Part shown: positions 27,682 through 36,148 of the stretch, in pieces
Layout of the letters: the number at the start of each line of letters is the position of its first letter
How positions within the stretch are numbered: position 1 is the first letter of the stretch
From: Bacteroidales bacterium
Lineage (GTDB): Bacteria; Bacteroidota; Bacteroidia; Bacteroidales; F082
Length of the DNA: 64,000 nt
Direction: 5' to 3'
NCBI GenBank assembly: GCA_030690365.1
Contig: JAUYGX010000076.1
Span: forward strand, 1 to 64,000
Program-made: the position numbers and the translations under genes
The notes under the pieces: generated by a model
Database searches by the model: none
The model's input: only the letters and a program-made list of their open reading frames with translations
Told to the model about the DNA's origin: nothing

Positions 27682-28406
27682 GATGGAATGAATTCCATCG
27701 TTACAATATCGGACGTGCCGATGGCACTTTGACTCTGATACTTCCCAATGCCGGAGGCATGACCGATATTGTAACCCGGGATTTCAATCCCGGGCATTTT
27801 AGGATTGCGCTTTGTTGAACGATGGAATGAATTCCATCGTTACAATATCGGACGTGCCGATGGCACTTTGACGCTGATACTTCCCAATGCCGGAGGCATG
27901 ACCGATATTGTAACCCGGGATTTCAATCCCGGGCATTATAGGATAGCACTTTGTTTGACGATGGAATGAATTCCATTGTTAGAATGTCGGTTGATGGACA
28001 TCTCGACTTTGACGCTGATACTTCCAAATGCCTGAGGCATGACCGATATTGTAACCCGGGATTTCAATCCCGGGCATTATAGGATTGCGATTTGTTTGAA
28101 CAACGAAATGAACTCTATCGTTACAATGTCCAATGTCGGCCGTGCCGATGGCACTTTGACGCTGATACATCACAATGCCGGAGGCATGACCGACATTGTA
28201 ACCCGGGATTTCAATCCCGGGCATTAATAGGATAGCACTTTGTTGGACGATGGGATGAATTCCATCGTTACAATGTCGGTCGTGCCGATGGCACTTTGAC
28301 GCTGATACTTCACAATGCCAGAGGCATGACCGATATTGTAACCCAGGATTTCAATCCCGGGCATTTTAGGATTGAGCTTTGTTGGACGATGGAATGAACT
28401 CCATCG
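27682..28406. repeat. Tandem array of five ~140 bp structured palindromic elements plus a partial sixth
   Basis: Copies begin at 27682, 27821, 27960, 28102 and 28249, with a truncated copy at 28388-28406; periods are 139, 139, 142, 147 and 139 bp. Copy 1 shows the architecture: palindrome GATGGAATGAATTCCATC (27682-27699); a 12 bp stem TTACAATATCGG (27701-27712) with CCGATATTGTAA (27763-27774) enclosing two 5 bp hairpins, GTGCCGATGGCAC (27715-27727) and ATGCCGGAGGCAT (27748-27760); then a 9 bp hairpin CCCGGGATTTCAATCCCGGG (27775-27794). Changes among copies preserve pairing: copy 4 has ATGTCGG with CCGACAT, copies 3 and 5 have G-T wobbles there, and hairpin-2 changes (CCTGAGG, CCAGAGG) fall in the loop. 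Small ORFs across it (27979-28224, 28039-28227, 28224-28421) follow from the repeat and are not genes. The element is non-coding with unknown function. Confidence 0.9.
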
Positions 28407-28521
28407 CGATAGAAAACACATCCTGTGATTGACAATCAGTCATTTAAATAAAATAAGCCATGCAGTTATTAGCTGACGGGTGAAATCGGCAATATGGCAA
28501 CATAATGTCGCAAAACAGCCT

Positions 28522-28529
28522 TACTTTTG
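28522..28529 (+). promoter_or_regulatory. -7 promoter element of the ABC-F gene
   Basis: TACTTTTG followed by C matches TAnnTTTG. The ORF-track TTG start at 28527 lies inside it, so the ATG at 28551 is used, with a short leader. Confidence 0.6.
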
Positions 28530-28550
28530 CCACAAATTAATCTGTATTGC

Positions 28551-30440
28551 ATGAATTTCCTTTCGGTTGAAAAACTTGATAAACATATTGCAGAACTCAC
28601 CCTTTTCAGTGAACTAAACTTTGGTATAGAAAAGGGTGATAAAATAGCCCTGGTGGCTAAAAACGGGGCCGGAAAATCCACTTTATTGCGTGTGTTGGCT
28701 AAAATTGAAGAACCGGACAGCGGGATTGTTACCTATCGTTCGGGAATAAGAATGGCGCTGCTTCCGCAGGATCCGGATTTTTATGAAGATCAAAGTGTTG
28801 CCGAACTGATAAAAAGTCATCAATCAGGATTGTTGGAGGTTACCAACGAATATGCCAAAGCCCTGGATATTCAGTCGCACAAGCCAGGCCGTGAAGCTGA
28901 AGAAGCTTTGGCCATCGCCTCCAATAAAATGGACTTACATCAGGCCTGGGATCATGAACGCCGGCTGGATATACTTTTACAGCGGTTTAATATTTCCGAT
29001 CAAAGTCAGCAGGTGTCAACACTTTCAGGAGGACAAAAAAAAAGGCTCTCACTGGCCATGACACTCCTCGATAATCCTGATATTCTCTTACTCGATGAGC
29101 CCACCAATCACCTTGATCTTGAAATGATTGAATGGCTGGAAAAATACCTTAGTCAAAGCCACATCACCTTTATTATGGTGACCCACGACCGGTATTTTCT
29201 CGACAGGGTGTGTAATCAGATTATGGAGTTGAGCTACGGTACATTGTATTCATACACAGGGAATTACACTTCTTTTTTACTTCAAAAAGCTGAAAGGGAA
29301 GAGGTAGAACGCACTGAAATCGACAAGGCCCGTAAGTTGATGAAAAAAGAGCAGGAGTGGATCAATCGCATGCCCAAAGCAAGAACCCACAAATCGAAAT
29401 CGCGGATCGATAGCTTTGAAAAAACCAAGGAAAAGGCCCATAGCCTTAAAACTGACAAGGAACTTAAGTTACAGGTAAATCATACCCGTATTGGAGGTAA
29501 AATACTCGAAATGAAGCATGTTTCGAAAAGTTATGGCGATAATCTGTTGATTAAAGACTTTAGCTACCTGTTTAAAAAAGGAGAACGCATTGGCATTGTC
29601 GGGAAAAACGGGGTGGGTAAATCTACGTTTCTGAAGCTGATCACAGAAAAAATAAAGGCCGACAGTGGAACCATTTCTTCAGGCGATACCATTGTTTACG
29701 GGCATTATTCGCAGGAAGGTATTCAAATAAAAGAAGACCAGCGCGTGATTGATGTTGTTAAAGAGATCGCGGAGATCATTCCGCAGGGAAAAGAAGGAAG
29801 CCTGACAGCATCGCAACTATTGCAACTTTTTATGTTTACTTCTGAAATGCAAAATCAGGTGGTGGCTCTGCTTAGCGGTGGCGAAAGAAGGCGTCTTTAC
29901 CTGCTTACGGTTTTAATTAAAAACCCTAATTTTCTCATCCTCGACGAGCCCACCAACGATTTGGATTTGATGACACTGGACAAACTGGAAGAGTTTCTGG
30001 TCAATTACAAAGGATGTCTGCTACTGGTTTCGCACGATCGGTATTTTCTTGATCACACCATCGATCATATGTTCGTATTTGAAGGGGAGGGGGTTGTTCG
30101 TGATTTTCCGGGAAACTATTCGCAGTACCGTGCTTCGTTGGACGCGCGTGAGAATATGCGGAAATTGGATATCAAAGAAGAAAAACGGAAAATCGAAGCC
30201 TCCGTTTCGCAGGTGCCACAAGTTAAGAAAAAGCTAACCTACGCCGAAAGAAAGGAATACGAAAAACTGGAAATCGAAATAGAAACACTGGAAAAGGAAA
30301 AATCAGATTTAATTGCCTTTATGGATTCCGGTACCCGGGATTACGAAAAACTGACAGAAACGTCCGAAAGAATTTCGGAAATCATTGAATTGGTGGACGA
30401 AAAAATGATGAGGTGGCTGGAGTTGGAAGAACTGGCTTAA
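28551..30440 (+). CDS. ABC-F family ATP-binding protein (Uup-like)
   Basis: A 629-residue soluble protein with two ABC ATPase domains and no membrane segment. ABC1: Walker A AKNGAGKST (36-44), signature LSGGQKKR, Walker B LLLDEPTNHLDLE. ABC2: GKNGVGKST, LSGGERRR, LILDEPTNDLDL. Between them is the charged ABC-F linker (around KEQEWINRMPKARTHKSKSR), and the C-terminal ~80 residues form the coiled-coil domain of Uup-type proteins (AERKEYEKLEIEIETLEKE). ABC-F proteins bind the ribosomal E-site region or branched DNA; Uup-like members affect ribosome function and transposon excision. The start at 28551 replaces the track TTG. It is tail-to-tail with the degenerate helicase gene, 9 bp apart. Confidence 0.92.
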   Translation: MNFLSVEKLDKHIAELTLFSELNFGIEKGDKIALVAKNGAGKSTLLRVLAKIEEPDSGIVTYRSGIRMALLPQDPDFYEDQSVAELIKSHQSGLLEVTNEYAKALDIQSHKPGREAEEALAIASNKMDLHQAWDHERRLDILLQRFNISDQSQQVSTLSGGQKKRLSLAMTLLDNPDILLLDEPTNHLDLEMIEWLEKYLSQSHITFIMVTHDRYFLDRVCNQIMELSYGTLYSYTGNYTSFLLQKAEREEVERTEIDKARKLMKKEQEWINRMPKARTHKSKSRIDSFEKTKEKAHSLKTDKELKLQVNHTRIGGKILEMKHVSKSYGDNLLIKDFSYLFKKGERIGIVGKNGVGKSTFLKLITEKIKADSGTISSGDTIVYGHYSQEGIQIKEDQRVIDVVKEIAEIIPQGKEGSLTASQLLQLFMFTSEMQNQVVALLSGGERRRLYLLTVLIKNPNFLILDEPTNDLDLMTLDKLEEFLVNYKGCLLLVSHDRYFLDHTIDHMFVFEGEGVVRDFPGNYSQYRASLDARENMRKLDIKEEKRKIEASVSQVPQVKKKLTYAERKEYEKLEIEIETLEKEKSDLIAFMDSGTRDYEKLTETSERISEIIELVDEKMMRWLELEELA

Positions 30441-30449
30441 TTGCACCCG

Positions 30450-31772
30450 TTAACTATAAGTGATATCCACAACATATACTCTTAGGATACTTTTCCGAAA
30501 ATGAATCCCATCCAATTTTTTAATTGTTTTTTCCGCCTTTTTTGATGAAACAGCCTGGTAATAACCAAATTGACCACGCTCGAATAAGCCAATTTCATCC
30601 CGGTGTAAATTCCCTTTTGAGATCAACAATTCAATGGCATCTGCCTGATTGAGTTCATCGTTTCCGTCAATCGTAATTTTCAGGGTCAGCCACCAGGATG
30701 CAACAGGTGCGGGACGGGCATCAGACAAGTGTATCACATCAGGGAGTGTATGAATAAAATCAGGCTGGTCTTCATCTTCCTGCAGAATATGAAAGGCTGT
30801 ACCATAGGGCCGCTGACCCAATAATACTTGGTTTCGTTTTGAATATGCCTGAGCATTCAGAGGCAAATGATAATGTACAATGTATTCGATATCAGGTATA
30901 TTCGATTCAACTATGGCCCGATCGGTGGTAATCAACACATGAATACTTCCGTTTCTAAACATAGCCAGTAGCATTTCGCGCTCATGCTCCAGCAATCCAC
31001 CGTGTACGATTCCGGCCTTTATCTTTTTACTAAGGAGAAACTTCTCCAACCGAATCACCGAACCACGGTCGTTACAGAAAACTACCGTTGGATACGCTTG
31101 TAATTCGCACAAAAGCTGAAACAGGGTGTCCGGTTTTTCCGATTCATCTGATATGATGGTAAAAGCATGAAACTTATAAGGATAGCTTAATCGCAAATGA
31201 TTGATAATATGTGGTTTGGTTTGCAATATAAAGGGTAAATCATCCTGGTTTTCAAGATTTGAGGTTAAAATCACTTTGGTATGTTCACCCAGCATTTGCA
31301 GTATTTGTTCCAGTTGTTCAAAATATCCGAGATCCTTAAAACTACTCACATCATCCACAACTACAGCATCAAAAGTTCGGATATCTACGTAGCCTTTTTC
31401 AATAATATCGATGAGTTTGGCCGGTGTTCCGGATATCAGGTCGGGAAAGGTACTAAGTTGCTTTATTATATTATTGGTATGAATATCTGCAGTAATGGTG
31501 GCAACGCCAATTTTACGATCTTCCAAGGATTTATACGTGAACAATTCAGCAATTTTGGCCGCGTTGTGCAGTATAAGCATAATCCTCGGTTTGTGCGTTG
31601 AAAACATAGGTTGATTTCTGAGGGCTTTTACTGTGCTACACATTTTTTCGCCACCGCTGTTGGCAATCAGAAGAATCTCCCGATGCTCTAACAAAGCGTT
31701 GTATAATGCACTATCAAGCTTTTCAAAATCTTCTACACAAACACGCTTCAGAATATCGTAATCTAAAGGCAT
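30450..31772 (-). CDS. Degenerate DEAD-box helicase-like protein with DbpA-type RNA-binding domain
   Basis: A 440-residue protein with the two-RecA-domain outline of a DEAD-box RNA helicase, but every ATPase motif is altered: ANSGGEK (37-43) for AxxGxGKT, TPAK (116-119) for TPGR, VDDV (139-142) for DEAD, SNLEN (171-175) for SAT, and YSKRNQVLLGQR (310-321) for YxHRxGRxGR. Better kept are VVFCND (motif IV, 230-235) and TTDRAIVESNIP (motif V, 282-293). The last ~85 residues look like the DbpA RRM-like RNA-binding domain (AIELLISKGNLHRDEIG onwards). It probably binds structured RNA without ATP-driven unwinding, perhaps as a ribosome-assembly or mRNA factor. The reading frame is intact, so this is divergence rather than decay. 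Its promoter is at 31801-31808. Confidence 0.75.
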   Translation of the reverse strand: MPLDYDILKRVCVEDFEKLDSALYNALLEHREILLIANSGGEKMCSTVKALRNQPMFSTHKPRIMLILHNAAKIAELFTYKSLEDRKIGVATITADIHTNNIIKQLSTFPDLISGTPAKLIDIIEKGYVDIRTFDAVVVDDVSSFKDLGYFEQLEQILQMLGEHTKVILTSNLENQDDLPFILQTKPHIINHLRLSYPYKFHAFTIISDESEKPDTLFQLLCELQAYPTVVFCNDRGSVIRLEKFLLSKKIKAGIVHGGLLEHEREMLLAMFRNGSIHVLITTDRAIVESNIPDIEYIVHYHLPLNAQAYSKRNQVLLGQRPYGTAFHILQEDEDQPDFIHTLPDVIHLSDARPAPVASWWLTLKITIDGNDELNQADAIELLISKGNLHRDEIGLFERGQFGYYQAVSSKKAEKTIKKLDGIHFRKSILRVYVVDITYS

Positions 31773-31800
31773 TTACTCTTTGTAATTGGTTTTGGAGTTA

Positions 31801-31808
31801 CAAAGCTA
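31801..31808 (-). promoter_or_regulatory. -7 promoter element of the helicase-like gene
   Basis: Plus-strand CAAAGCTA reads TAGCTTTG on the minus strand, 28 bp upstream of the ATG at 31772. Confidence 0.5.
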
Positions 31809-31945
31809 ACATAAATAAAGTATATATGACATTTGTTGCCTACAATTAATATAAAGTTTAAATTGGAGACTATCGACTTAAATATCAGAATAATAAGAAA
31901 ATGAAATAAGTCCTATAATTAATATTATGTTAAATAGTATGTGTA

Positions 31946-31981
31946 ATAAGAAAGGAGAACCAATCGATTCTCCTTTCTTTA
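31946..31981 (-). terminator. Hairpin terminator after the TPR gene
   Basis: GAAAGGAGAA (31950-31959) pairs with TTCTCCTTTC (31968-31977) around an 8 nt loop, 15 bp beyond the stop of the minus-strand TPR gene. The T-run is short (TTATT on the minus strand). Confidence 0.6.
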
Positions 31982-31995
31982 TCACCCTCAAACAA

Positions 31996-33141
31996 TTATT
32001 CCTTTTCCGACAATTCTTTCAATTTATCATTCATCTTCAGGTTAGCATATGCTTCCCTCAAAGCTGAAATTACAATCTGATCGTCAGGATTTAATTCAAG
32101 CGAACGCTCAAGGTATGGAAGCGCTTTGTTCAGATTGGCATCCGCCTCTTTCTTTAACTCATCATATTTTTTCTGCTCCTCAAACGGAAGGTTATTGGCT
32201 TCTGTATAAAGTTCGGCAGCATCGTTCACATAAATTGCGCCCAGGTTAAAAATAGCATCGCCAAAATCCGGGTTAATTTCAATGGCTTTTATATAATACT
32301 CGATAGCGCTCACCTTATCGTCTACATTTTCGTAAGTCTGTCCAAGTACTCGGTAAAGGTTCTCGTTGGTTGGATCAGCAGCGATGGCTTCTTTCAGATT
32401 TGAAATCAGCTTTTCGTTCTGCCCTGTTTCGAGATAAAGTTGCGATTGTTCCAACTGAAGACTTGATTCCTGAGGAAACAACTCCCTACCCTTCTCAATG
32501 GTTGCAAAAGCAGCCGTTGTGTCACCAGTTTGCTTTTGTAAACGGGCATAAAACAGATACACACGCGGTTCTTTAAAATTAGCGTCAATACAAGTCTTTA
32601 AATATGGCATGGTCGTTTCGGCTAAAGCCTTATCTTCTGAATATACTCCGCTCATACCAATATTAAAAGCTGCTACAGTATCGAGTCGACCATCGGTTTC
32701 TGCAATTTTGTAGGCAATCTCAAAGTTTTTGATGGCACCCGGGTAGTCAGGTTTTTGAAAATCTTCGGCTCCTCTTTGATAGAAGATATTTGTCAACTGA
32801 TTCAGGTAAAGGGAAGTTTCTACATCCTGCTGTTTTTTCTCATCCAATTCCTTTGATTTCAGGAACGAATCGTACGAAATTTCTGCTGCATCAGGTGCGA
32901 GGGCTTTTACTGCTTCGTCTGTCGAGTTTGCGATGTTGAAATAAATAATTCCCCTGTACATCCAAGTTTTTGCATCATTTTCTGTTTTAGCGTGATGAAT
33001 TGCTTCATCAATTGCTTCTTTAGCTTTATCGTACTGTTGATTTTTGTTGTACATGTAAGCACTGGTTCTCTTGTTGGTCTGACCCACAGCAATGCTGAAA
33101 ATCAAGGTCATTAAGCTAATTGTTACAAGTATTTTTTTCAT
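31996..33141 (-). CDS. Exported tetratricopeptide-repeat protein
   Basis: A 381-residue protein with a cleavable signal peptide (MKKILVTISLMTLIFSIAVGQ) and at least four to five TPR-like helical repeats, for example PGAIKNFEIAYKIAE, LISNLKEAIAADPTNENLYRVLG, SAIEYYIKAIEINPDFGDAIFNLG and KALPYLERSLELNPDDQIVISAL. It is probably a periplasmic or membrane-associated scaffold; Bacteroidota have many such proteins and no specific role can be assigned. It lies 98 bp downstream of gyrA on the same strand but has its own promoter-like element (33164-33171) and terminator. Confidence 0.88.
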   Translation of the reverse strand: MKKILVTISLMTLIFSIAVGQTNKRTSAYMYNKNQQYDKAKEAIDEAIHHAKTENDAKTWMYRGIIYFNIANSTDEAVKALAPDAAEISYDSFLKSKELDEKKQQDVETSLYLNQLTNIFYQRGAEDFQKPDYPGAIKNFEIAYKIAETDGRLDTVAAFNIGMSGVYSEDKALAETTMPYLKTCIDANFKEPRVYLFYARLQKQTGDTTAAFATIEKGRELFPQESSLQLEQSQLYLETGQNEKLISNLKEAIAADPTNENLYRVLGQTYENVDDKVSAIEYYIKAIEINPDFGDAIFNLGAIYVNDAAELYTEANNLPFEEQKKYDELKKEADANLNKALPYLERSLELNPDDQIVISALREAYANLKMNDKLKELSEKE

Positions 33142-33163
33142 TATTTATGAATTTTTAGTTCTG

Positions 33164-33171
33164 CAAAGATA
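33164..33171 (-). promoter_or_regulatory. -7 promoter element of the TPR gene
   Basis: Plus-strand CAAAGATA reads TATCTTTG followed by C on the minus strand, 22 bp upstream of the ATG at 33141. Confidence 0.5.
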
Positions 33172-33239
33172 TTGTTATACCAAAGATGTGCCAAATTAAG
33201 TAATAATTTAAATAAAGTCTAAACAACTACCATTAAACA

Positions 33240-35813
33240 CTATTCTTCCTGAACTTCTGGTGATGGATTTTCAGGATTTTCAATGATGTCAGAAACACTG
33301 TCCTGAAGATTCTCACCATCTGTCAGACCATCAAGTATTTCTGTTTCTTCATCATCCGCATTACTCACTTTTGCCACAGCGGCAATTTCATCGCCGTCAT
33401 CTATTCTGATCAACCTGACGCCTTGAGTGGCACGACCCATGACCCTCAGGTCGACCACCGGAATCCGGATGGCGATGCCCGACTTGTTGATAATCATCAG
33501 TCCGTCCTTGTCGGTTACATTTTTTATGGCAATCAGGTCACCGGTTTTTTCGGTAATATTGAGTGTTTTAACACCTTTCCCTCCCCTATTGGTTACACGG
33601 TAATCATCTACTTCTGAGCGTTTTCCATATCCTTTTTCCGAAACCACCAGTATGCTTTCTGCATTTTCAGCATCGCTGTCCAGGCAAATCATACCAACCA
33701 CATCATCAGCTTCGTTGGCCAGCGTAATTCCGCGAACACCGGCGGCATTTCTGCCCATGGGGCGGACTTTGGCCTCGTTAAACCGGATGGCTCTTCCTGA
33801 ACGGTTGGCCATAATGATTTCGTTGGTTCCGTTGGTTAACCTGGCTTCCAGCAATACGTCGCCTTCCCTTACGGTAATGGCGTTAATTCCATTTTGGCGC
33901 GGACGCGAATAGGCTTCGAGCGATGTTTTTTTGATGATCCCTTTTTTGGTGGCCAAAATAATGAAGTTATTGTTGATATACTCTTCATCTTTAAGATCTT
34001 TGGTATTGATAATGGCCTTTATTTTGTCGTTGGCCTCAATATTGATCAGGTTTTGAATGGCTCTTCCTTTGGAGTTTTTCGATCCTTCCGGAATTTCGAA
34101 TACACGCATCCAGAATACCTTTCCTTTTTCAGTAAAGAAGAGCATGTAATTGTGATTGGTAGCCACGAACAGGTGTTCCAGGAAGTCTTCATCACGCGTG
34201 GTTCCGGCTTTAGAACCCCTGCCACCTCGTTTCTGCTGGCGGTATTCGGTCAAGGCTGTTCGTTTAATGTAACCCAAACGTGAAATCGTAATGACCACTT
34301 CCTCATCAGGGATAACGTCTTCCATCCGGATATCCTCGGCAGTATACACGATTTGCGACTTGCGTTCGTCGCCATATTTATCTTTAATGCGTTTAAGTTC
34401 TTCCTTGATAACCTCCATGCGCATTTCTTTGCTCGCCAACAATTCGTTTAATTGGTTGATCAGCAACATTAGTTCTTCGTAATCAGCCTTTACCTTATCC
34501 CTTTCGAGTCCGGTAAGCTTTTGTAACCTCATGTCGAGAATGGCTTTCGCCTGAATTTCACTCAGGTCGAAAGTGGACATCAATCCGGTTTTGGCTTCTT
34601 CAGGTGTTTTGGAAGCACGGATCAGTGCTATTACCTCATCCAGATTATCCAGTGCAATGAGCAATCCAATCAGGACATGGGCTTTGCGCTCGGCTTCGGC
34701 AAGTTCGTACTGAGTACGACGTACCACGACTTCGTGGCGATGTTCAACAAAATAAACAATGAGTTCCTTGAGGTTTAAAGTACGTGGACGTCCTTTAACC
34801 AGGGCTACATTATTGATGCTGAACGAACTTTGCAGCGCGGTGAGTTGATAAAGCTTATTGATAACGATACTTGGCAGCGCATCTCTTTTCAAGTCGTACA
34901 CAATGCGCATTCCATTGCGATCCGATTCATCATTGATATCCGATATACCATCGATTTTCTTTTCGTTGACCAGATCGGCTGTTTTTTTAATCATTTCAGC
35001 CTTGTTAACCTGGTAAGGAATGGAGGTCGCTACCAGCCTTTCACGGCCATTACCGGCATCTTCCACGGTAATCTCACCTCTGATAACCACCCTGCCACGT
35101 CCGGTTTCAAAAGCATTCACAATGCCTTCATACCCATAAATAATCCCACCTGTCGGGAAATCGGGTGCCTGCACTAACCGGGTTAAACCCGGTATGTCAA
35201 TATCATTGTCATCAATATATGCCAGAATGCCATCTATTACCTGCGAAAGGTTGTGAGGTGCCATGTTGGTGGCCATACCTACGGCAATACCCGAAGCTCC
35301 GTTTATCAACAGATTGGGGATTTGCGTTGGCAGCACAGTGGGCTCTTTTAAGCTGTCATCAAAGTTTAGCTGAAAATCTACCGTATCCTTATCGATGTCC
35401 ACGAGCATTTCTTCGGCAATCTTCCTGAGGCGAACCTCGGTATACCTCATGGCTGCCGCATTGTCACCATCCACCGAGCCAAAGTTTCCCTGACCCTCAA
35501 CCAACGGATACCGCAACGACCAATCCTGAGCCATTCGCACCATGGAATCGTAAACTGAACTATCTCCATGCGGGTGATACTTACCCAGCACCTCCCCTAC
35601 AATCCTGGCGGATTTCTTATAGGGGCGGTTTGAATAAACTCCCAATTCGTGCATGCCAAACAAAACACGGCGGTGCACGGGTTTAAAACCATCACGAACA
35701 TCAGGTAATGCCCTCGACACAATCACCGACATCGAATAATCAATGTAGGCCGATTTCATCTGATTTTCAATATTTACCTTGATAATTCTCTCACTATCAA
35801 ATAGATTCTCCAT
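33240..35813 (-). CDS. gyrA: DNA gyrase subunit A
   Basis: An 857-residue type IIA topoisomerase breakage-reunion subunit. The catalytic tyrosine is Tyr124 (AAMRYTE). The quinolone-resistance region reads [12 protein letters not shown], with Ser85 and Asp89 in the places of E. coli Ser83 and Asp87, i.e. the usual unmutated residues. The C-terminal beta-pinwheel carries a GyrA-box ([12 protein letters not shown]), which separates gyrase from ParC. The extreme C-terminus is an acidic tail (about 60 residues, many Asp/Glu). gyrB is not in the window. It is divergent from clpC across a 335 bp region, with a -7 element at 35854-35861. Confidence 0.98.
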   Translation of the reverse strand: MENLFDSERIIKVNIENQMKSAYIDYSMSVIVSRALPDVRDGFKPVHRRVLFGMHELGVYSNRPYKKSARIVGEVLGKYHPHGDSSVYDSMVRMAQDWSLRYPLVEGQGNFGSVDGDNAAAMRYTEVRLRKIAEEMLVDIDKDTVDFQLNFDDSLKEPTVLPTQIPNLLINGASGIAVGMATNMAPHNLSQVIDGILAYIDDNDIDIPGLTRLVQAPDFPTGGIIYGYEGIVNAFETGRGRVVIRGEITVEDAGNGRERLVATSIPYQVNKAEMIKKTADLVNEKKIDGISDINDESDRNGMRIVYDLKRDALPSIVINKLYQLTALQSSFSINNVALVKGRPRTLNLKELIVYFVEHRHEVVVRRTQYELAEAERKAHVLIGLLIALDNLDEVIALIRASKTPEEAKTGLMSTFDLSEIQAKAILDMRLQKLTGLERDKVKADYEELMLLINQLNELLASKEMRMEVIKEELKRIKDKYGDERKSQIVYTAEDIRMEDVIPDEEVVITISRLGYIKRTALTEYRQQKRGGRGSKAGTTRDEDFLEHLFVATNHNYMLFFTEKGKVFWMRVFEIPEGSKNSKGRAIQNLINIEANDKIKAIINTKDLKDEEYINNNFIILATKKGIIKKTSLEAYSRPRQNGINAITVREGDVLLEARLTNGTNEIIMANRSGRAIRFNEAKVRPMGRNAAGVRGITLANEADDVVGMICLDSDAENAESILVVSEKGYGKRSEVDDYRVTNRGGKGVKTLNITEKTGDLIAIKNVTDKDGLMIINKSGIAIRIPVVDLRVMGRATQGVRLIRIDDGDEIAAVAKVSNADDEETEILDGLTDGENLQDSVSDIIENPENPSPEVQEE

Positions 35814-35853
35814 AAGGGTATTCTTTCTTCTCTTAATTCAATTAAAAAGCATG

Positions 35854-35861
35854 CAAAGGTA
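35854..35861 (-). promoter_or_regulatory. -7 promoter element of gyrA
   Basis: Plus-strand CAAAGGTA reads TACCTTTG followed by C on the minus strand, 40 bp upstream of the ATG at 35813. Confidence 0.55.
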
Positions 35862-36119
35862 CAAATTTTGAAAATTACATGGAGTGTTTTTCATCAATCA
35901 ATACATATTATATCTTAACAAACAATTGTTAAAAAAAATGCTGGTATTCTTCAATGCTCCGGTGCAAGCTCGAATTACTTTCGTATTCTAATTTACTGAG
36001 GGATGAAATTTTTCATGATGGATACTTTAAATTGGCACAATACTTGACAAATCTGATCGAAGCCATCATTTTGGTGGGCATAAATCGGGATGAATAAATT
36101 CATGTAGATAAAGTTTATG

Positions 36120-36127
36120 TAATTTTG
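36120..36127 (+). promoter_or_regulatory. -7 promoter element of clpC
   Basis: TAATTTTG matches TAnnTTTG. The ORF-track TTG start (36125) lies inside it, so translation starts at the ATG at 36149. Confidence 0.55.
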
Positions 36128-36148
36128 TCATCTGAAATAAAAAATTAT

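Larger units (their letters stand above)
27655..28550. other. 896 bp gene-free region between preA and the ABC-F gene
   Basis: It is almost entirely the structured tandem array (27682-28406). The remaining 144 bp before the next gene holds the ABC-F promoter (-7 element 28522-28529) and nothing else I can recognise. Confidence 0.7.
35814..36148. other. 335 bp divergent promoter region between gyrA and clpC
   Basis: It contains a minus-strand -7 element for gyrA (35854-35861) and a plus-strand one for clpC (36120-36127). The middle is A+T-rich with no ORF and no obvious operator; I see no CtsR-like or CIRCE repeat. Confidence 0.55.

Noticed and set aside
27682-28406. CRISPR array
   Set aside because: The unit is ~140 bp and repeated head to tail without unique spacers of constant length; it contains multiple internal hairpins and no cas genes are nearby.
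27979-28421. ORFs at 27979-28224 (-), 28039-28227 (+) and 28224-28421 (-) as small proteins
   Set aside because: They translate the repeat units (recurring MPGIEIPGYN-type peptides), overlap each other on opposite strands and change frame with copy length; there is no start context. They are by-products of the repeat.
33652-34482. Plus-strand ORFs inside gyrA
   Set aside because: Antisense shadows of a highly conserved gene; no start context and no recognisable domain.
35814-36148. CtsR or CIRCE operator before clpC
   Set aside because: No tandem GGTCAAA or CIRCE inverted repeat is present; only the TAnnTTTG element is visible.
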